Under the pieces are notes generated by a model. That model was not told the origin of the DNA. It saw nothing but the letters and a program-made list of their open reading frames with translations, and made no database searches. Position numbers and translations under genes: made by a program. A stretch of 19,646 nt of DNA from CAZQKL01 sp964593895 [NCBI: uncultured bacterium] (GTDB lineage Bacteria > DYJV01). Shown here piece by piece: positions 1 through 7,735 of this stretch. The first letter of the stretch is position 1. Every line of letters starts with the position of its first letter. The stretch is from assembly GCA_964593895.1 (NCBI GenBank), contig CAZQKL010000032.1, forward strand, positions 1 to 19,646, read 5' to 3'.

Positions 1-26
1 TTTTGAGCTCTTTTTCTTCTTGCCAT
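1..26 (-). CDS. rpsG: Ribosomal protein S7, N-terminal fragment (cut by window edge)
   Basis: Reading the minus strand from 26, an ATG opens MARRKRAQ, which matches the usual basic N-terminus of ribosomal protein S7. Only eight full codons are inside the window. The start lies 9 bases after the rpsL stop and is preceded by AGAGGT, a good Shine-Dalgarno site. rpsL followed by rpsG is the standard order of the str operon, and S7 nucleates assembly of the 30S head. The identification rests on position and these few residues. Confidence 0.8.
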
Positions 27-35
27 TTTATACCT

Positions 36-410
36 CTATTTTTTTGGTCTTTTTGTTCCATACTTTGAACGACTTGTTTTTCTACCCTCAACTCCAGCGC
101 AGTCAAGAGCACCTCTAATAATATGATACCTAACTCCTGGCAAGTCTTTTACTCTTCCGCCTCTTATTAAAACAACAGAGTGTTCCTGCAAATTATGACC
201 AATTCCAGGAATATATGCGGTTACTTCTATTCCATTTGTTAGTCTAACCCTTGCAACCTTTCTTAAAGCTGAGTTAGGTTTTTTTGGAGTAGTAGTATAA
301 ACCCTTGTACAAACTCCTCTCTTCTGAGGACAACCTTGCAAAGCTGGAGATGATGATTTTTTCTTAACTTTTTCTCTACCATATCTTACAAGTTGGTTTA
401 TTGTAGGCAT
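36..410 (-). CDS. rpsL: Ribosomal protein S12
   Basis: This 124-residue protein is full-length S12, a 30S subunit protein at the decoding centre. It starts [12 protein letters not shown] and carries the highly conserved [18 protein letters not shown] block (about residues 40-57) and [17 protein letters not shown] (about 84-100). The lysines in PKKPNS and GRVKDLPG, which are commonly altered in streptomycin-resistant strains, are both wild type. The ATG has a strong Shine-Dalgarno GAGGTGAG just upstream. It is the first gene of the str operon, with rpsG following after 9 bases, and has its own promoter near 463-491. Nothing is unusual in the protein. Confidence 0.98.
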   Translation of the reverse strand: MPTINQLVRYGREKVKKKSSSPALQGCPQKRGVCTRVYTTTPKKPNSALRKVARVRLTNGIEVTAYIPGIGHNLQEHSVVLIRGGRVKDLPGVRYHIIRGALDCAGVEGRKTSRSKYGTKRPKK

Positions 411-462
411 TACTCACCTCTTTTATCTAAAATAAAAACTCTCACGCACAGACAGGTTAAGC

Positions 463-491
463 CAAATATACTACTTTTAAAAATTTGTCAA
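463..491 (-). promoter_or_regulatory. Promoter of rpsL (str operon)
   Basis: On the minus strand a perfect -35 box TTGACA lies at 491-486. The -10 is either TATATT at 470-465 (15-base spacer) or TATTTG at 468-463 (17-base spacer). The transcript would begin near 456-458, giving a leader of about 45-48 bases that ends in the GAGGTGAG ribosome binding site. The intergenic stretch 411-522 holds nothing else I can support. An all-A/T inverted repeat at 503-521 is too weak to call a terminator. Confidence 0.7.
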
Positions 492-522
492 TATCTTTAT
501 TTAAATTTTTTAACAAAATTTC

Positions 523-1239
523 TTAATAAGGATATCCAGCGCAACTCAAATATATAACACTCTCATTTTTCCCATCCAATCCAAGCAGTTCATTAAGTTC
601 ATCATCAAAAAAAGCTCCAATTTGACATGAACCCAAACCACATGCAACGCAAGAAAGGGCAAAGTTCTGTGCAATATGTCCTGCTTCTATAAAAATATAT
701 CTTAAACCTCTTTCATCATATTTCCATAATGTTCTGTAAAAAATTGCACTCCAAATTATTATAAATGATGCATTTGAGATAAAATATTGATGAAGAGAAC
801 TTATTGCAACATTTTTTGAAAAATCACCTTCTTCCAATAATTCAAGTAAATGATTTTTTATGTTGTAATGATAAATTCCTTTTTCAATACCTTCAATATT
901 TTTAGCAATAATATATGTTTCTATTGGATAAAGGGCTCCTGCAGAAGGAACTGTTCTAAAATCGTATCCAAAAAGAGTTTCCCTAAAACCTGTTGTTACC
1001 CATAAAATAAAAGATAAATCCTCTAATTTAACATTTTTTGGGATAAATTCCCTTACACTTTTTCTTTTTCTAATAATTTCATGAAAGGTTAATTTAATTT
1101 CTTTTTCTTTTGGATTTGGCAATTTTACTGTTTTTACATTTAAATATTCCTTATAAATTTCAGGCTTTTTACTCCAATCCAAAGATTTTCCACCAAGACT
1201 TTCTCTATAATATTTTGTTCTATAAATAAAATCCATCAT
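523..1239 (-). CDS. SagB-type/nitroreductase-fold FMN oxidoreductase
   Basis: This protein of about 238 residues belongs to the SagB/ThcOx branch of the nitroreductase-like flavoenzymes, which bind FMN at a dimer interface. Visible signatures are RKRKSVREF (about 57-65, FMN phosphate contact), PSAGALYPIETY (about 98-109) and GLGSCQIGAFFDDELNELLG (about 201-220), ending CAGYPY. Family members include azoline oxidases of thiazole/oxazole-modified peptide pathways, but many stand alone with unknown substrate, and no YcaO cyclodehydratase or precursor peptide is nearby. I chose the ATG at 1239, which forms an ATGA overlap with the stop of the upstream dehydrogenase. GGAGGT sits 11 bases before it. 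A TTG at 1251 would add four residues. It is probably cotranscribed and translationally coupled with the dehydrogenase. The reaction is unknown. Confidence 0.85.
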   Translation of the reverse strand: MMDFIYRTKYYRESLGGKSLDWSKKPEIYKEYLNVKTVKLPNPKEKEIKLTFHEIIRKRKSVREFIPKNVKLEDLSFILWVTTGFRETLFGYDFRTVPSAGALYPIETYIIAKNIEGIEKGIYHYNIKNHLLELLEEGDFSKNVAISSLHQYFISNASFIIIWSAIFYRTLWKYDERGLRYIFIEAGHIAQNFALSCVACGLGSCQIGAFFDDELNELLGLDGKNESVIYLSCAGYPY

Positions 1240-2000
1240 TGAGCGGTCCAACCTCCATCAATACTTAAAGCTTGAGATGTTATATGTTTTGCTTTTTCAG
1301 AAGCAAGAAATAGAGCCAATTCTGCAACTTCCTCAACAGTAACAAGAGATTTTATTGGCTGGTCTTTTAATAAAACCTTCTCAGGGACCTCTTCTTCAGA
1401 AATTCCATACTGTTTTGCTAAATCACTAATCTGTTTTTCCACAAGTGGTGTTAAAACATATCCTGGGCAAATTGAATTTGCAGTAATATTAAACTCTGCA
1501 AGTTCTTTTGCAATAACTTTTGTAAAACCAATAATTCCATGTTTTGCTGAAACATAAGCACATTTCCAGGGAGAAGCTACTTTTCCATGAGCAGAGGATA
1601 TATTAATTATTCTTCCCCAATTATTTTTTTTCATATATGGCACAACGTATTTTGTGCATAAAAATGTTCCTGTAAGCATTACTCCAATCAATTGGTTCCA
1701 TTTTTCAAGAGGAAAATCCTCTACCTTTGCTATATATTGCAAACCTGCATTATTCACCAATATATCAATCCTTCCAAATTTTTTAATTGTTTCTTCAACC
1801 ATATTTTTTACGCTTTTCTCATCTGAGACATCAGTCTTTATAAAATATGAATTTTTAATCTCCTCTTGAGCTTTTAATCCACTTTCTTCGTTAAATTCTG
1901 CAATTATTACTTTTGCAGAATTTTCAGAAAACTTTTTTGCAATTCCTTTTCCAATTCCACTTCCTGCTCCTGTTACAATTGCTACCTTACCTGAAAGCAT
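1236..2000 (-). CDS. Short-chain dehydrogenase/reductase, 3-hydroxybutyrate dehydrogenase-like
   Basis: This 254-residue classical SDR has the NAD(P)-binding TGAGSGIG motif (10-17), NNAG (83-86), the catalytic Ser136, Tyr149 and Lys153 (YVSAK), PG at 179-180 and a C-terminal IDGGWTAQ. The SAHG segment, the YVSAKHG active site and the length resemble D-3-hydroxybutyrate dehydrogenases, which interconvert 3-hydroxybutyrate and acetoacetate; another 3-hydroxyacyl or sugar substrate is possible. By spacing from Tyr149, the usual catalytic Asn position is Met108 (GVMLTGTF). Asp/Glu after the second beta strand (Glu35) favours NAD. The ATG at 2000 is preceded by GGGAGGTG. An in-frame start farther upstream (2063) would add 21 residues and bypass this site. 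First gene of a two-gene unit with the SagB-type enzyme. Confidence 0.87.
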   Translation of the reverse strand: MLSGKVAIVTGAGSGIGKGIAKKFSENSAKVIIAEFNEESGLKAQEEIKNSYFIKTDVSDEKSVKNMVEETIKKFGRIDILVNNAGLQYIAKVEDFPLEKWNQLIGVMLTGTFLCTKYVVPYMKKNNWGRIINISSAHGKVASPWKCAYVSAKHGIIGFTKVIAKELAEFNITANSICPGYVLTPLVEKQISDLAKQYGISEEEVPEKVLLKDQPIKSLVTVEEVAELALFLASEKAKHITSQALSIDGGWTAQ

Positions 2001-2035
2001 AGTTTCACCTCCCAGAAAAAATTTGCAAATTAACA

Positions 2036-2063
2036 TATATAATAGTTTTTTCATGAAAATCAA
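2036..2063 (-). promoter_or_regulatory. Promoter of the SDR/SagB-type unit
   Basis: On the minus strand TTGATT (2063-2058) and TATATA (2041-2036) are separated by 16 bases. The predicted transcript starts near 2029 and has a leader of about 29 bases carrying GGGAGGTG. The -35 box faces the -35 box of the divergent cbiG promoter, 8 bases away, and the two form an 8-base inverted repeat (AAAATCAA/TTGATTTT, 2056-2079). Confidence 0.55.
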
Positions 2064-2071
2064 TAAAAAAT

Positions 2072-2099
2072 TTGATTTTTTTTAAAAAATCTGTATTAC
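2072..2099 (+). promoter_or_regulatory. Promoter of cbiG unit, predicted leaderless
   Basis: TTGATT (2072-2077), a 16-base spacer and TATTAC (2094-2099) fit a sigma70-type promoter. Only 7 bases separate the -10 box from the GTG start of cbiG, so transcription would begin at or one base before the start codon. No Shine-Dalgarno sequence precedes the GTG. Confidence 0.5.
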
Positions 2100-2106
2100 A
2101 TCTTTT

Positions 2107-3132
2107 GTGGATGATAAAAGAATTTTTATCTATTATTTAACAAATCAAGGAAAAATTATTGCTGAAAAATTAAAATCTATATTCCCTACTGCAAAAGTAT
2201 TTTCAAAGCCATTTAATTTAGACAAATTTTTTGAAAAAGGATTTAATGAAGCTGATTTTTTAATTCCTATAATGGCAGTTGGAATAGTTGTGAGAAAAAT
2301 TTCTAAATTAATAAAATCAAAACTAAATGATCCAGGAATTGTAGTTATAGATGACAAAGGTAAATTTGCTGTAAGTTTACTTTCAGGTCATATTGGTGGA
2401 GCTAATGAACTTGTTAAAATAATTGAAGAAAAAATTGGAGCAAAAGCTGTAATTACAACTTCTACAGATGTGAATGAAAAAATTGCAATAGATTTAATTG
2501 CAAAAAAGTATAATTGGAAAATTGCAAATACTGAAATGATTAAAAAAATCAATATGGCAATATTAAATAATGAAAAAATTGCAACAAATATTCCACAGGC
2601 AATTATTAATGAAAAAAATTTTATCCATTATAAAAAGATTGGAAATGTTTTAAGGTCAAAAATTGAAAATAAAGTTATTGTAACAAATTTAAAAAAAATT
2701 AAAAATGATAAAAAATTTCTCCATCTTGTCCCAAAAAACATTTATATTGGAATTGGATGTAATAGAGGCACTACTTTAAAAGAAATTGAGAATGTTATTT
2801 TAACTGAACTTGAAAAATTAAATAGATGTATTGAAAGCATAAATTCTATTTCTACTGCGGAAATAAAGAAAGATGAAAAAGGTATTATTGAATTAGCAAA
2901 TAAGTTTAAAATTCCTGTTAGATTTTACTCTTTTAATGAGTTAAATAAAGTAGAAAATGTAATAAAAAGCAGTTATTTACAAAAAAAATTTGGAGTAAAG
3001 GGAGTATGCGAGCCAGCATCAGTTCTAAGTGCGCAGAAAGATTTAAAGAGTTACTTGAAGATGAAAAAATTAATTCCAAAGAAAAAGATTGGAAATGTGA
3101 CAATATCAATTCACGAACTAATATTTATATAA
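2107..3132 (+). CDS. cbiG: Cobalt-precorrin 5A hydrolase CbiG
   Basis: CbiG opens the delta-lactone of cobalt-precorrin-5A and releases acetaldehyde, in the anaerobic (early cobalt) branch of cobalamin synthesis. The 341-residue protein shows the family layout: an N-terminal domain with AVSLLSGHIGGANELV (about 88-103), a middle region, and a C-terminal domain with YIGIGCNRGTT (213-223), GVKGVCEPASVLSA (296-309) and the terminal IGNVTISI. The start is GTG at 2107; there is no upstream in-frame alternative and no Shine-Dalgarno site, in keeping with the promoter placed just upstream. Its 3' end overlaps the cbiH reading frame. It heads a four-gene unit with cbiH, mqnB and prmA. Confidence 0.93.
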   Translation: MDDKRIFIYYLTNQGKIIAEKLKSIFPTAKVFSKPFNLDKFFEKGFNEADFLIPIMAVGIVVRKISKLIKSKLNDPGIVVIDDKGKFAVSLLSGHIGGANELVKIIEEKIGAKAVITTSTDVNEKIAIDLIAKKYNWKIANTEMIKKINMAILNNEKIATNIPQAIINEKNFIHYKKIGNVLRSKIENKVIVTNLKKIKNDKKFLHLVPKNIYIGIGCNRGTTLKEIENVILTELEKLNRCIESINSISTAEIKKDEKGIIELANKFKIPVRFYSFNELNKVENVIKSSYLQKKFGVKGVCEPASVLSAQKDLKSYLKMKKLIPKKKIGNVTISIHELIFI

Positions 3133-3863
3133 TTGGAATTGGACCTGGGAAAAAGGATTACTTTACAATTAAAGCAGTAGAAGTTTTAAAAAAATTAGAA
3201 GTTGTAGTTTGTTACAAAAAATATTTAAATTTTATTAGAGATTTAATCAGTAAAAACTGTGAAATAATGACCACAGGGATGAAAAGAGAAATTGAAAGAG
3301 CAGAATTTACAATTGAAATGGCTAAAAAAGGTAAAATAACTGGAATTGTAAGCTCTGGAGATGCTGGAATTTATGGAATGGCTGGACTTATTCTTGAATT
3401 ATTAGAAAGAAAAAATCTTATAAATAAACTTAATGTTGAAATAATTCCTGGAGTTTCCTCAATAAATGCTTCTTCAAGTTTACTTGGTGCGCCTATAATG
3501 CACGATTTCTGTGTTATAAGTCTCAGTGATTTACTTACAGATTGGGAAATAATAGAAAAAAGATTAAAAAAAGCATGTGAAGGAGATTTTGTCATTGGAA
3601 TTTATAATCCAAGAAGTAAAACAAGAAAAGAAAATTTTAGAAAAGCAATTGAAATCATAAAAAGTTTTAAAAAAAATGAAACTCCAGTTGGAATTGTAAA
3701 AAATGCATATAGAGACAACCAGGAAATATACATTACTTCTCTTGAAAATATTTTAAACTATGAAGATAGAATTGATATGAACTGCACAATAATTATTGGG
3801 AATTCTAATTCTAAAATTTTAAATTTTAAATATATTTTAACTCCAAGAGGTTATTTTAAATAA
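3006..3863 (+). CDS. cbiH: Cobalt-precorrin-3B C17-methyltransferase CbiH
   Basis: This tetrapyrrole methylase adds a methyl group from S-adenosylmethionine at C17 during ring contraction of cobalt-precorrin-3B. Signatures are YIIGIGPG (41-48), VSSGDAGIYGMAG (115-127), GVSSINASSSLLGAP (149-163), IYNPRSKTR (199-207) and the terminal TIIIGNS...LTPRGY. Homology begins only near residue 39. The only canonical start in frame, ATG 3006, makes a 38-residue N-terminal extension read out of frame from the cbiG 3' end, a 127-base overlap. GGAG at 2992-2995 lies 10 bases before that ATG, so the long form is plausible. The alternative is a rare ATT/ATA start near 3117-3130. It follows CbiG in function as well as position. 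Confidence 0.92.
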   Translation: MRASISSKCAERFKELLEDEKINSKEKDWKCDNINSRTNIYIIGIGPGKKDYFTIKAVEVLKKLEVVVCYKKYLNFIRDLISKNCEIMTTGMKREIERAEFTIEMAKKGKITGIVSSGDAGIYGMAGLILELLERKNLINKLNVEIIPGVSSINASSSLLGAPIMHDFCVISLSDLLTDWEIIEKRLKKACEGDFVIGIYNPRSKTRKENFRKAIEIIKSFKKNETPVGIVKNAYRDNQEIYITSLENILNYEDRIDMNCTIIIGNSNSKILNFKYILTPRGYFK

Positions 3864-4454
3864 ATGCTTCTTATTGTATCTGCTACTGAAATGGAAATTA
3901 AATCATTTATTCACCTAAAAAATAAATTTAATAATTTAAAATTTTTAGTTTGCGGAATTGGGTTAGTTAATTCTATATGGAATGTGACCCAATTTCTTTT
4001 AAAAAATAAAAAAATAAAAAAGGTTCTACTTACAGGAATTTGCGGAGGATTTAGAGACAAAACAGAAATTGGCGAAATTTTAATTGCTAATGAAGAAATT
4101 TTAGGAGATTTTGGTGTATGTTTTAATGAAAAGGTTGAATACTTTAATTCAAATAAAATAAAAATTATGGGCAAATATAATCTCCCATATAAAAAAGGAG
4201 CTTTTTTAACTGTAAATTGTGTGACAACCAATAAAGATAGAATAGAATTTTATAAAAAAAAATTCTCTCCAATAAGTGAAAATATGGAAGGATATGGCAT
4301 TGCATATATTTGCAATAAATTAGATATTGAATTTATTGAAATTAGAGCGGTGTCCAACTTTGTTGGAGATAGAAAATTCTGGAATATTAAATTAGCATTA
4401 GAAAATTTAAAAAATGAAAGTAAAAAAATCATTGAAAGAATATGTGAAAGTTAA
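3864..4454 (+). CDS. mqnB: Futalosine hydrolase
   Basis: MqnB removes the base from futalosine (releasing hypoxanthine) in the futalosine route to menaquinone. The 196-residue protein has the nucleoside-phosphorylase-like fold: a short N-terminal strand LLIVSATEMEI, TGICGGF (57-63), the SENMEGYGIAY segment (138-148) with the purine/ribose-contacting Met and Glu, and SNFVGDRKFWNI (164-175), which is typical of futalosine hydrolases rather than MTA/SAH nucleosidases. Its ATG follows the cbiH stop with no gap. A GAGG lies 13 bases upstream, so initiation probably depends on coupling. No other menaquinone gene is in the window. The product indicates a menaquinone-based respiratory chain. Confidence 0.9.
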   Translation: MLLIVSATEMEIKSFIHLKNKFNNLKFLVCGIGLVNSIWNVTQFLLKNKKIKKVLLTGICGGFRDKTEIGEILIANEEILGDFGVCFNEKVEYFNSNKIKIMGKYNLPYKKGAFLTVNCVTTNKDRIEFYKKKFSPISENMEGYGIAYICNKLDIEFIEIRAVSNFVGDRKFWNIKLALENLKNESKKIIERICES

Positions 4455-5268
4455 AATAGAATTTCATAAAGAAGATGAATTCAAAATTGAAAATCTCAAT
4501 TATTTTCTCATTGAAAATGGATTAAATTCTCTTGAAGAGATTATTGAGGGTTCTAAAAAGGAGTATTTTCTTTACTTAGAAAAAGAAAATTTTCAGGAAA
4601 GTCTTTTACAATTTAAAAAAATTTCAAAATTAGTTGAATTATCTTTTAAGGTAACTGAGGCTAAAATAATTGATAACTCTTATCTTTTTGAATGGAAAAA
4701 ATATTTTAAACCAATAATTATTGATGAGATTTTAATAAAACCTTCCTGGATAAATTTGAAAATAATTGAAATAGACCCAAAATTTGCATTTGGTTCAGGT
4801 GCTCATCCTACAACAAGAGGTTGCATTGAATTTATTAGTAAATTGAAATTTCAATCTTTTTTAGATGCTGGTTGTGGCACTGGAATTCTATCTATAGTTG
4901 CTGAAAAATGTGGAGCAAATAAGGTGTTATCATTTGATATAGATTTTGATGCTGTGAAAATAGCAAAGGAAAATTTTGAAAAGAATAGATGCAAAAAGAT
5001 AATTTATTTCTGTGGAAGTTTTAGTGCAATAAAAAATTCCAAAAAATTTGATGTTGTTTGTGCAAATTTACTTTTATCAACAATTATTGAAAATAAAAAG
5101 TTTATTGTTGAACTTACTAAAGATAACGGTTTTATTATATTATCAGGGATTGAAAAAAGTGAGAATGAAAAATTTTATGAATTGTTTTTAGATGAAAGTT
5201 TAAAAATCATTGATAAAAAAATAATTGAAAATTGGAGAACTTACTTAATTACAAAAATTTCTTCCTGA
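4414..5268 (+). CDS. prmA: Ribosomal protein L11 methyltransferase
   Basis: PrmA trimethylates amino groups of ribosomal protein L11 using S-adenosylmethionine. The C-terminal Rossmann methyltransferase domain shows AFGSGAHPTTR (125-135), motif I DAGCGTGILSI (151-161), motif II acidic Asp175/Asp177 and VCANLL (215-220), all characteristic of PrmA. The N-terminal half is the L11-recognition domain and is poorly conserved, with WKKYFKP at 94-100. The start is uncertain: ATG 4414 overlaps mqnB by 41 bases, while GTG 4444 would begin right at the first predicted strand (KVKIEF), as in other PrmA proteins. Neither has a good Shine-Dalgarno site. It is the last gene of the cbiG unit and ends inside the 3' end of the convergent peptidase gene. 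Confidence 0.93.
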   Translation: MKVKKSLKEYVKVKIEFHKEDEFKIENLNYFLIENGLNSLEEIIEGSKKEYFLYLEKENFQESLLQFKKISKLVELSFKVTEAKIIDNSYLFEWKKYFKPIIIDEILIKPSWINLKIIEIDPKFAFGSGAHPTTRGCIEFISKLKFQSFLDAGCGTGILSIVAEKCGANKVLSFDIDFDAVKIAKENFEKNRCKKIIYFCGSFSAIKNSKKFDVVCANLLLSTIIENKKFIVELTKDNGFIILSGIEKSENEKFYELFLDESLKIIDKKIIENWRTYLITKISS

Positions 5269-6413
5269 ATTGGTGTTAATTTTTCTACGCCCTTTTTTCT
5301 AACAACGATTGTATTTTCTATACCAATTCCAGCTTTATTTTTTAAAACCATCTTAGGTTCAAAAGCAATTGTCATATTTTCTTTAATTTTTACATCAAAA
5401 TTTTTTGCAATAATTGGAGTTTCAGATGTATGAAGCCCAATTCCATGTCCAATAAAATTATGCTTTTTTTTATATCCTAAAAAATATTCTCCATATCCAA
5501 GTTCTTCTGCTTTTTTAACCGCTATTTCAAAAATCTCTTTACCATTAATTTCTGGGTAAAGTTTATTATATATTTCATTTTCTATCTCCCTTACACAACT
5601 ATAAGCGTCTATAAACCAGACTTCAGGGTCTCCAATTACAAACATTCTTGTTTCATCAACTTGATAGCCCATATAACATATTCCAAAATCAACTAAAATT
5701 GGTTCTCCTTTTTTTATTTTTTTAAACGATGCACCACAAGGAAATGCTGGACTTAAACCCAATCCTCCAGTGGGAGTATCAGTTTTAGTTGAAATAGTTC
5801 CATTACTTCCACTCATTATATGAGAAGTATAAGATTCAAATCTAAATGACCCTGTTCTCAATATCCCTTCATGACCATATTTTCTTGCAAGCATTTCCAT
5901 TATTCCAGCAAACTCTATTTCTGTTAAATTCTCTTTTAAAAAATTAGCGCTCTCTTCAAAAACTTTTTTCCCAATTTCTCCTGCTTTTCTCATTAGATTT
6001 ATCTCATATTCACTTTTAATTGCTCTAAGTTCATTAATTATTGGGGAAATGTCTACAAATTCTGCATTTAAAATATTTTTAAATTTTAAATACTCAGAGA
6101 CCGTTAATGTATTAAATTCAATTCCTATCCTCTTTTCTTTGCAATAATTCTTTATATCTTTAATTGAATTTATCTGAACTATATTTTTAATTGAAGAATC
6201 TTCTTTAGCCCTTAAAAAATCTCTTTTTACAAAAAAAATTGGTTCAGAATTAATTGATACTAAAAGGATACCATCTTGATTTGCTCCAGTAAAATAGTAG
6301 CAATTTATTGGATAATAAATTATTGCATGTGGGATATCGTAACTTTTTAATTTATCTTTTAACTTTTCAATCCTATTGAAAATTTCCTTTTCTGGAACTT
6401 TTTCGTAAGACAT
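5241..6413 (-). CDS. M24-family metallopeptidase (Xaa-Pro dipeptidase/aminopeptidase type)
   Basis: This 390-residue protein has an N-terminal creatinase-like domain (about 1-130) followed by the pita-bread M24 catalytic domain. The five expected dinuclear-metal ligands are all present: Asp242 (VDFG), Asp253 (QVDETRMF), His323 (FIGHGIGLH), Glu352 (FEPKM) and Glu366 (GIENTIV). Such enzymes cleave X-Pro peptide bonds in the cytoplasm. Substrate preference cannot be read from the sequence. The ATG lies 2 bases after the stop of the HgdB-like gene, with only a weak AGAAAG upstream, so it is probably the last gene of the radical SAM/activase unit. Its 3' end overlaps prmA tail-to-tail by 28 bases. 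Confidence 0.88.
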   Translation of the reverse strand: MSYEKVPEKEIFNRIEKLKDKLKSYDIPHAIIYYPINCYYFTGANQDGILLVSINSEPIFFVKRDFLRAKEDSSIKNIVQINSIKDIKNYCKEKRIGIEFNTLTVSEYLKFKNILNAEFVDISPIINELRAIKSEYEINLMRKAGEIGKKVFEESANFLKENLTEIEFAGIMEMLARKYGHEGILRTGSFRFESYTSHIMSGSNGTISTKTDTPTGGLGLSPAFPCGASFKKIKKGEPILVDFGICYMGYQVDETRMFVIGDPEVWFIDAYSCVREIENEIYNKLYPEINGKEIFEIAVKKAEELGYGEYFLGYKKKHNFIGHGIGLHTSETPIIAKNFDVKIKENMTIAFEPKMVLKNKAGIGIENTIVVRKKGVEKLTPIQEEIFVIK

Positions 6414-6415
6414 AA

Positions 6416-7735
6416 TTACTTTCTTTTTAGATTCTGGTAAGCTTGGAACATAAAAGTTTTTAATGCAATCTCTCTATTTGGTTGAATAGTTCCATCGTAA
6501 GGAGCATCAAGGTAGGGAATTTTCTTTTTTCTTAAAATTGGTTTTAATATTGCAGATGTAATTGTGGATGGCATACATGAAAATGGAAATACATTTACAA
6601 TACCGTTAAAACCTTCTTTTACATAACATAAAGCTCCTGCTATGCTTAAAGCTGCTTCTGTTCCAACTTCATAAGAATATATTCTATTTTTTTCCAAATG
6701 CTTCTCTAATTCAACAACAGAATGGTCAGGTTGAACATCAAGATGCTTTAAAACTCTTGAATAAGCTTTTTTCATTGTCAATAATTGAAATTCCTGCTCA
6801 ATTTTTAATGCCAATAATTTCTTTAATGTTGGAAAAACAAATCTAAAAAGCTTCTCTTTCATTAAAATCTGCAAAAATAGTTTAGTTTTCCTGATGTTTT
6901 CATATGTTACAAAATTTATCCATTCTGTAATGGAAGCATTAACAACTTCTCCTCCATATTCTTCAATTTTTCTAATTATGAATTGATTTGACGGAGGATG
7001 TGTTCTCAAATATATTTCACCAATAATTCCAATTTTAGGTTTTCTTGGTAACTTTGGATTAATAAAATTTTTTGCTTCAATTGAAGTTTTTTCAAGAACA
7101 TCATAAACTTCTTCAAATTCTAAATTTTCTCCCCTTTTTTCAAAAATATCCTCTAATTCTTTTATCTTTCTTTCAATTAATCTATCTGTTAATCCTTTCT
7201 GCTTCTCATAAGGTCTTACTCTCCATGCAATTCTATCAAGAACATCTGAAGACAATACAGTTAAATAAGCTATTTTTTTTACTTTTGTGCTTTTTTCTTC
7301 TGGAAAAATTCCCTTGGTGGAATATGCATCTTCACTTGTTAGATACGATATATAAATATTTTTAAAATCTTCAAAAGTATTTAAAATAATTCTTTGAAAT
7401 TTATTATACATTCCAAATCTACATGGACCATCTGCTTCTGGCATAAAATAAACGTAATCTTCAGCATTAAAATTTTCTTTTAGCCTTTCTTTTTCAGATT
7501 TTAAAAAATTTAAAATATCAGAAACTGTTACTTGACATGGAAAACATTCTTTCCCTGAAGTAAATTGTTTTCCAATAGTAATATCAGTATAAGTTGGCAT
7601 TGCAACAGCATTTGCACCAAAACCTCTACAGCAAGCAGCAAGTAGCCTTGAAGCATAAGGATGCATTGTTGGAATTAAAATTTTTTTCCCAGTAAAATCT
7701 ATTTTACCAATCTTTTTAAATGGAAAGTGAACCAT
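6416..7735 (-). CDS. HgdB-like protein of the 2-hydroxyacyl-CoA dehydratase/activase-associated family
   Basis: This 439-residue protein resembles the C-terminal third of the very large (about 1400-residue) acyl-CoA dehydratase activase fusions, related to the cluster-binding HgdB/FldB-type subunits. Cysteines in conserved-looking contexts are Cys35-Cys36 (AACCRGFG), Cys64/Cys67 (KECFPCQ), Cys105 (DGPCRFG), Cys370 (GALCYV) and Cys387 (FSCMPS); several could hold a [4Fe-4S] cluster. Its ATG lies inside the last 20 bases of the activase gene, with GAGGA 8 bases upstream, suggesting coupled synthesis and a complex with the activase. No hydroxyacyl-CoA dehydratase alpha/beta pair or CoA transferase is nearby, so the natural substrate is unknown. 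Confidence 0.8.
   Translation of the reverse strand: MVHFPFKKIGKIDFTGKKILIPTMHPYASRLLAACCRGFGANAVAMPTYTDITIGKQFTSGKECFPCQVTVSDILNFLKSEKERLKENFNAEDYVYFMPEADGPCRFGMYNKFQRIILNTFEDFKNIYISYLTSEDAYSTKGIFPEEKSTKVKKIAYLTVLSSDVLDRIAWRVRPYEKQKGLTDRLIERKIKELEDIFEKRGENLEFEEVYDVLEKTSIEAKNFINPKLPRKPKIGIIGEIYLRTHPPSNQFIIRKIEEYGGEVVNASITEWINFVTYENIRKTKLFLQILMKEKLFRFVFPTLKKLLALKIEQEFQLLTMKKAYSRVLKHLDVQPDHSVVELEKHLEKNRIYSYEVGTEAALSIAGALCYVKEGFNGIVNVFPFSCMPSTITSAILKPILRKKKIPYLDAPYDGTIQPNREIALKTFMFQAYQNLKRK

Noticed and set aside
503-521. Inverted repeat AAATTTT/AAAATTT as terminator of the SagB-type gene
   Set aside because: The stem is entirely A/T and no T-run follows on the minus strand. Such repeats are expected by chance in this base composition.
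2001-2063. N-terminal extension of the dehydrogenase (in-frame ATG at 2063) resembling a signal peptide
   Set aside because: It would contain the promoter -10 and the GGGAGGTG site in its coding region, and the usual SDR N-terminus begins at the ATG at 2000.
7716-7735. Programmed frameshift joining the activase and HgdB-like frames into one 1400-residue chain
   Set aside because: The downstream frame has its own ATG with GAGGA at good distance, and no slippery heptamer lies in the upstream frame before its stop. Two coupled proteins are simpler.
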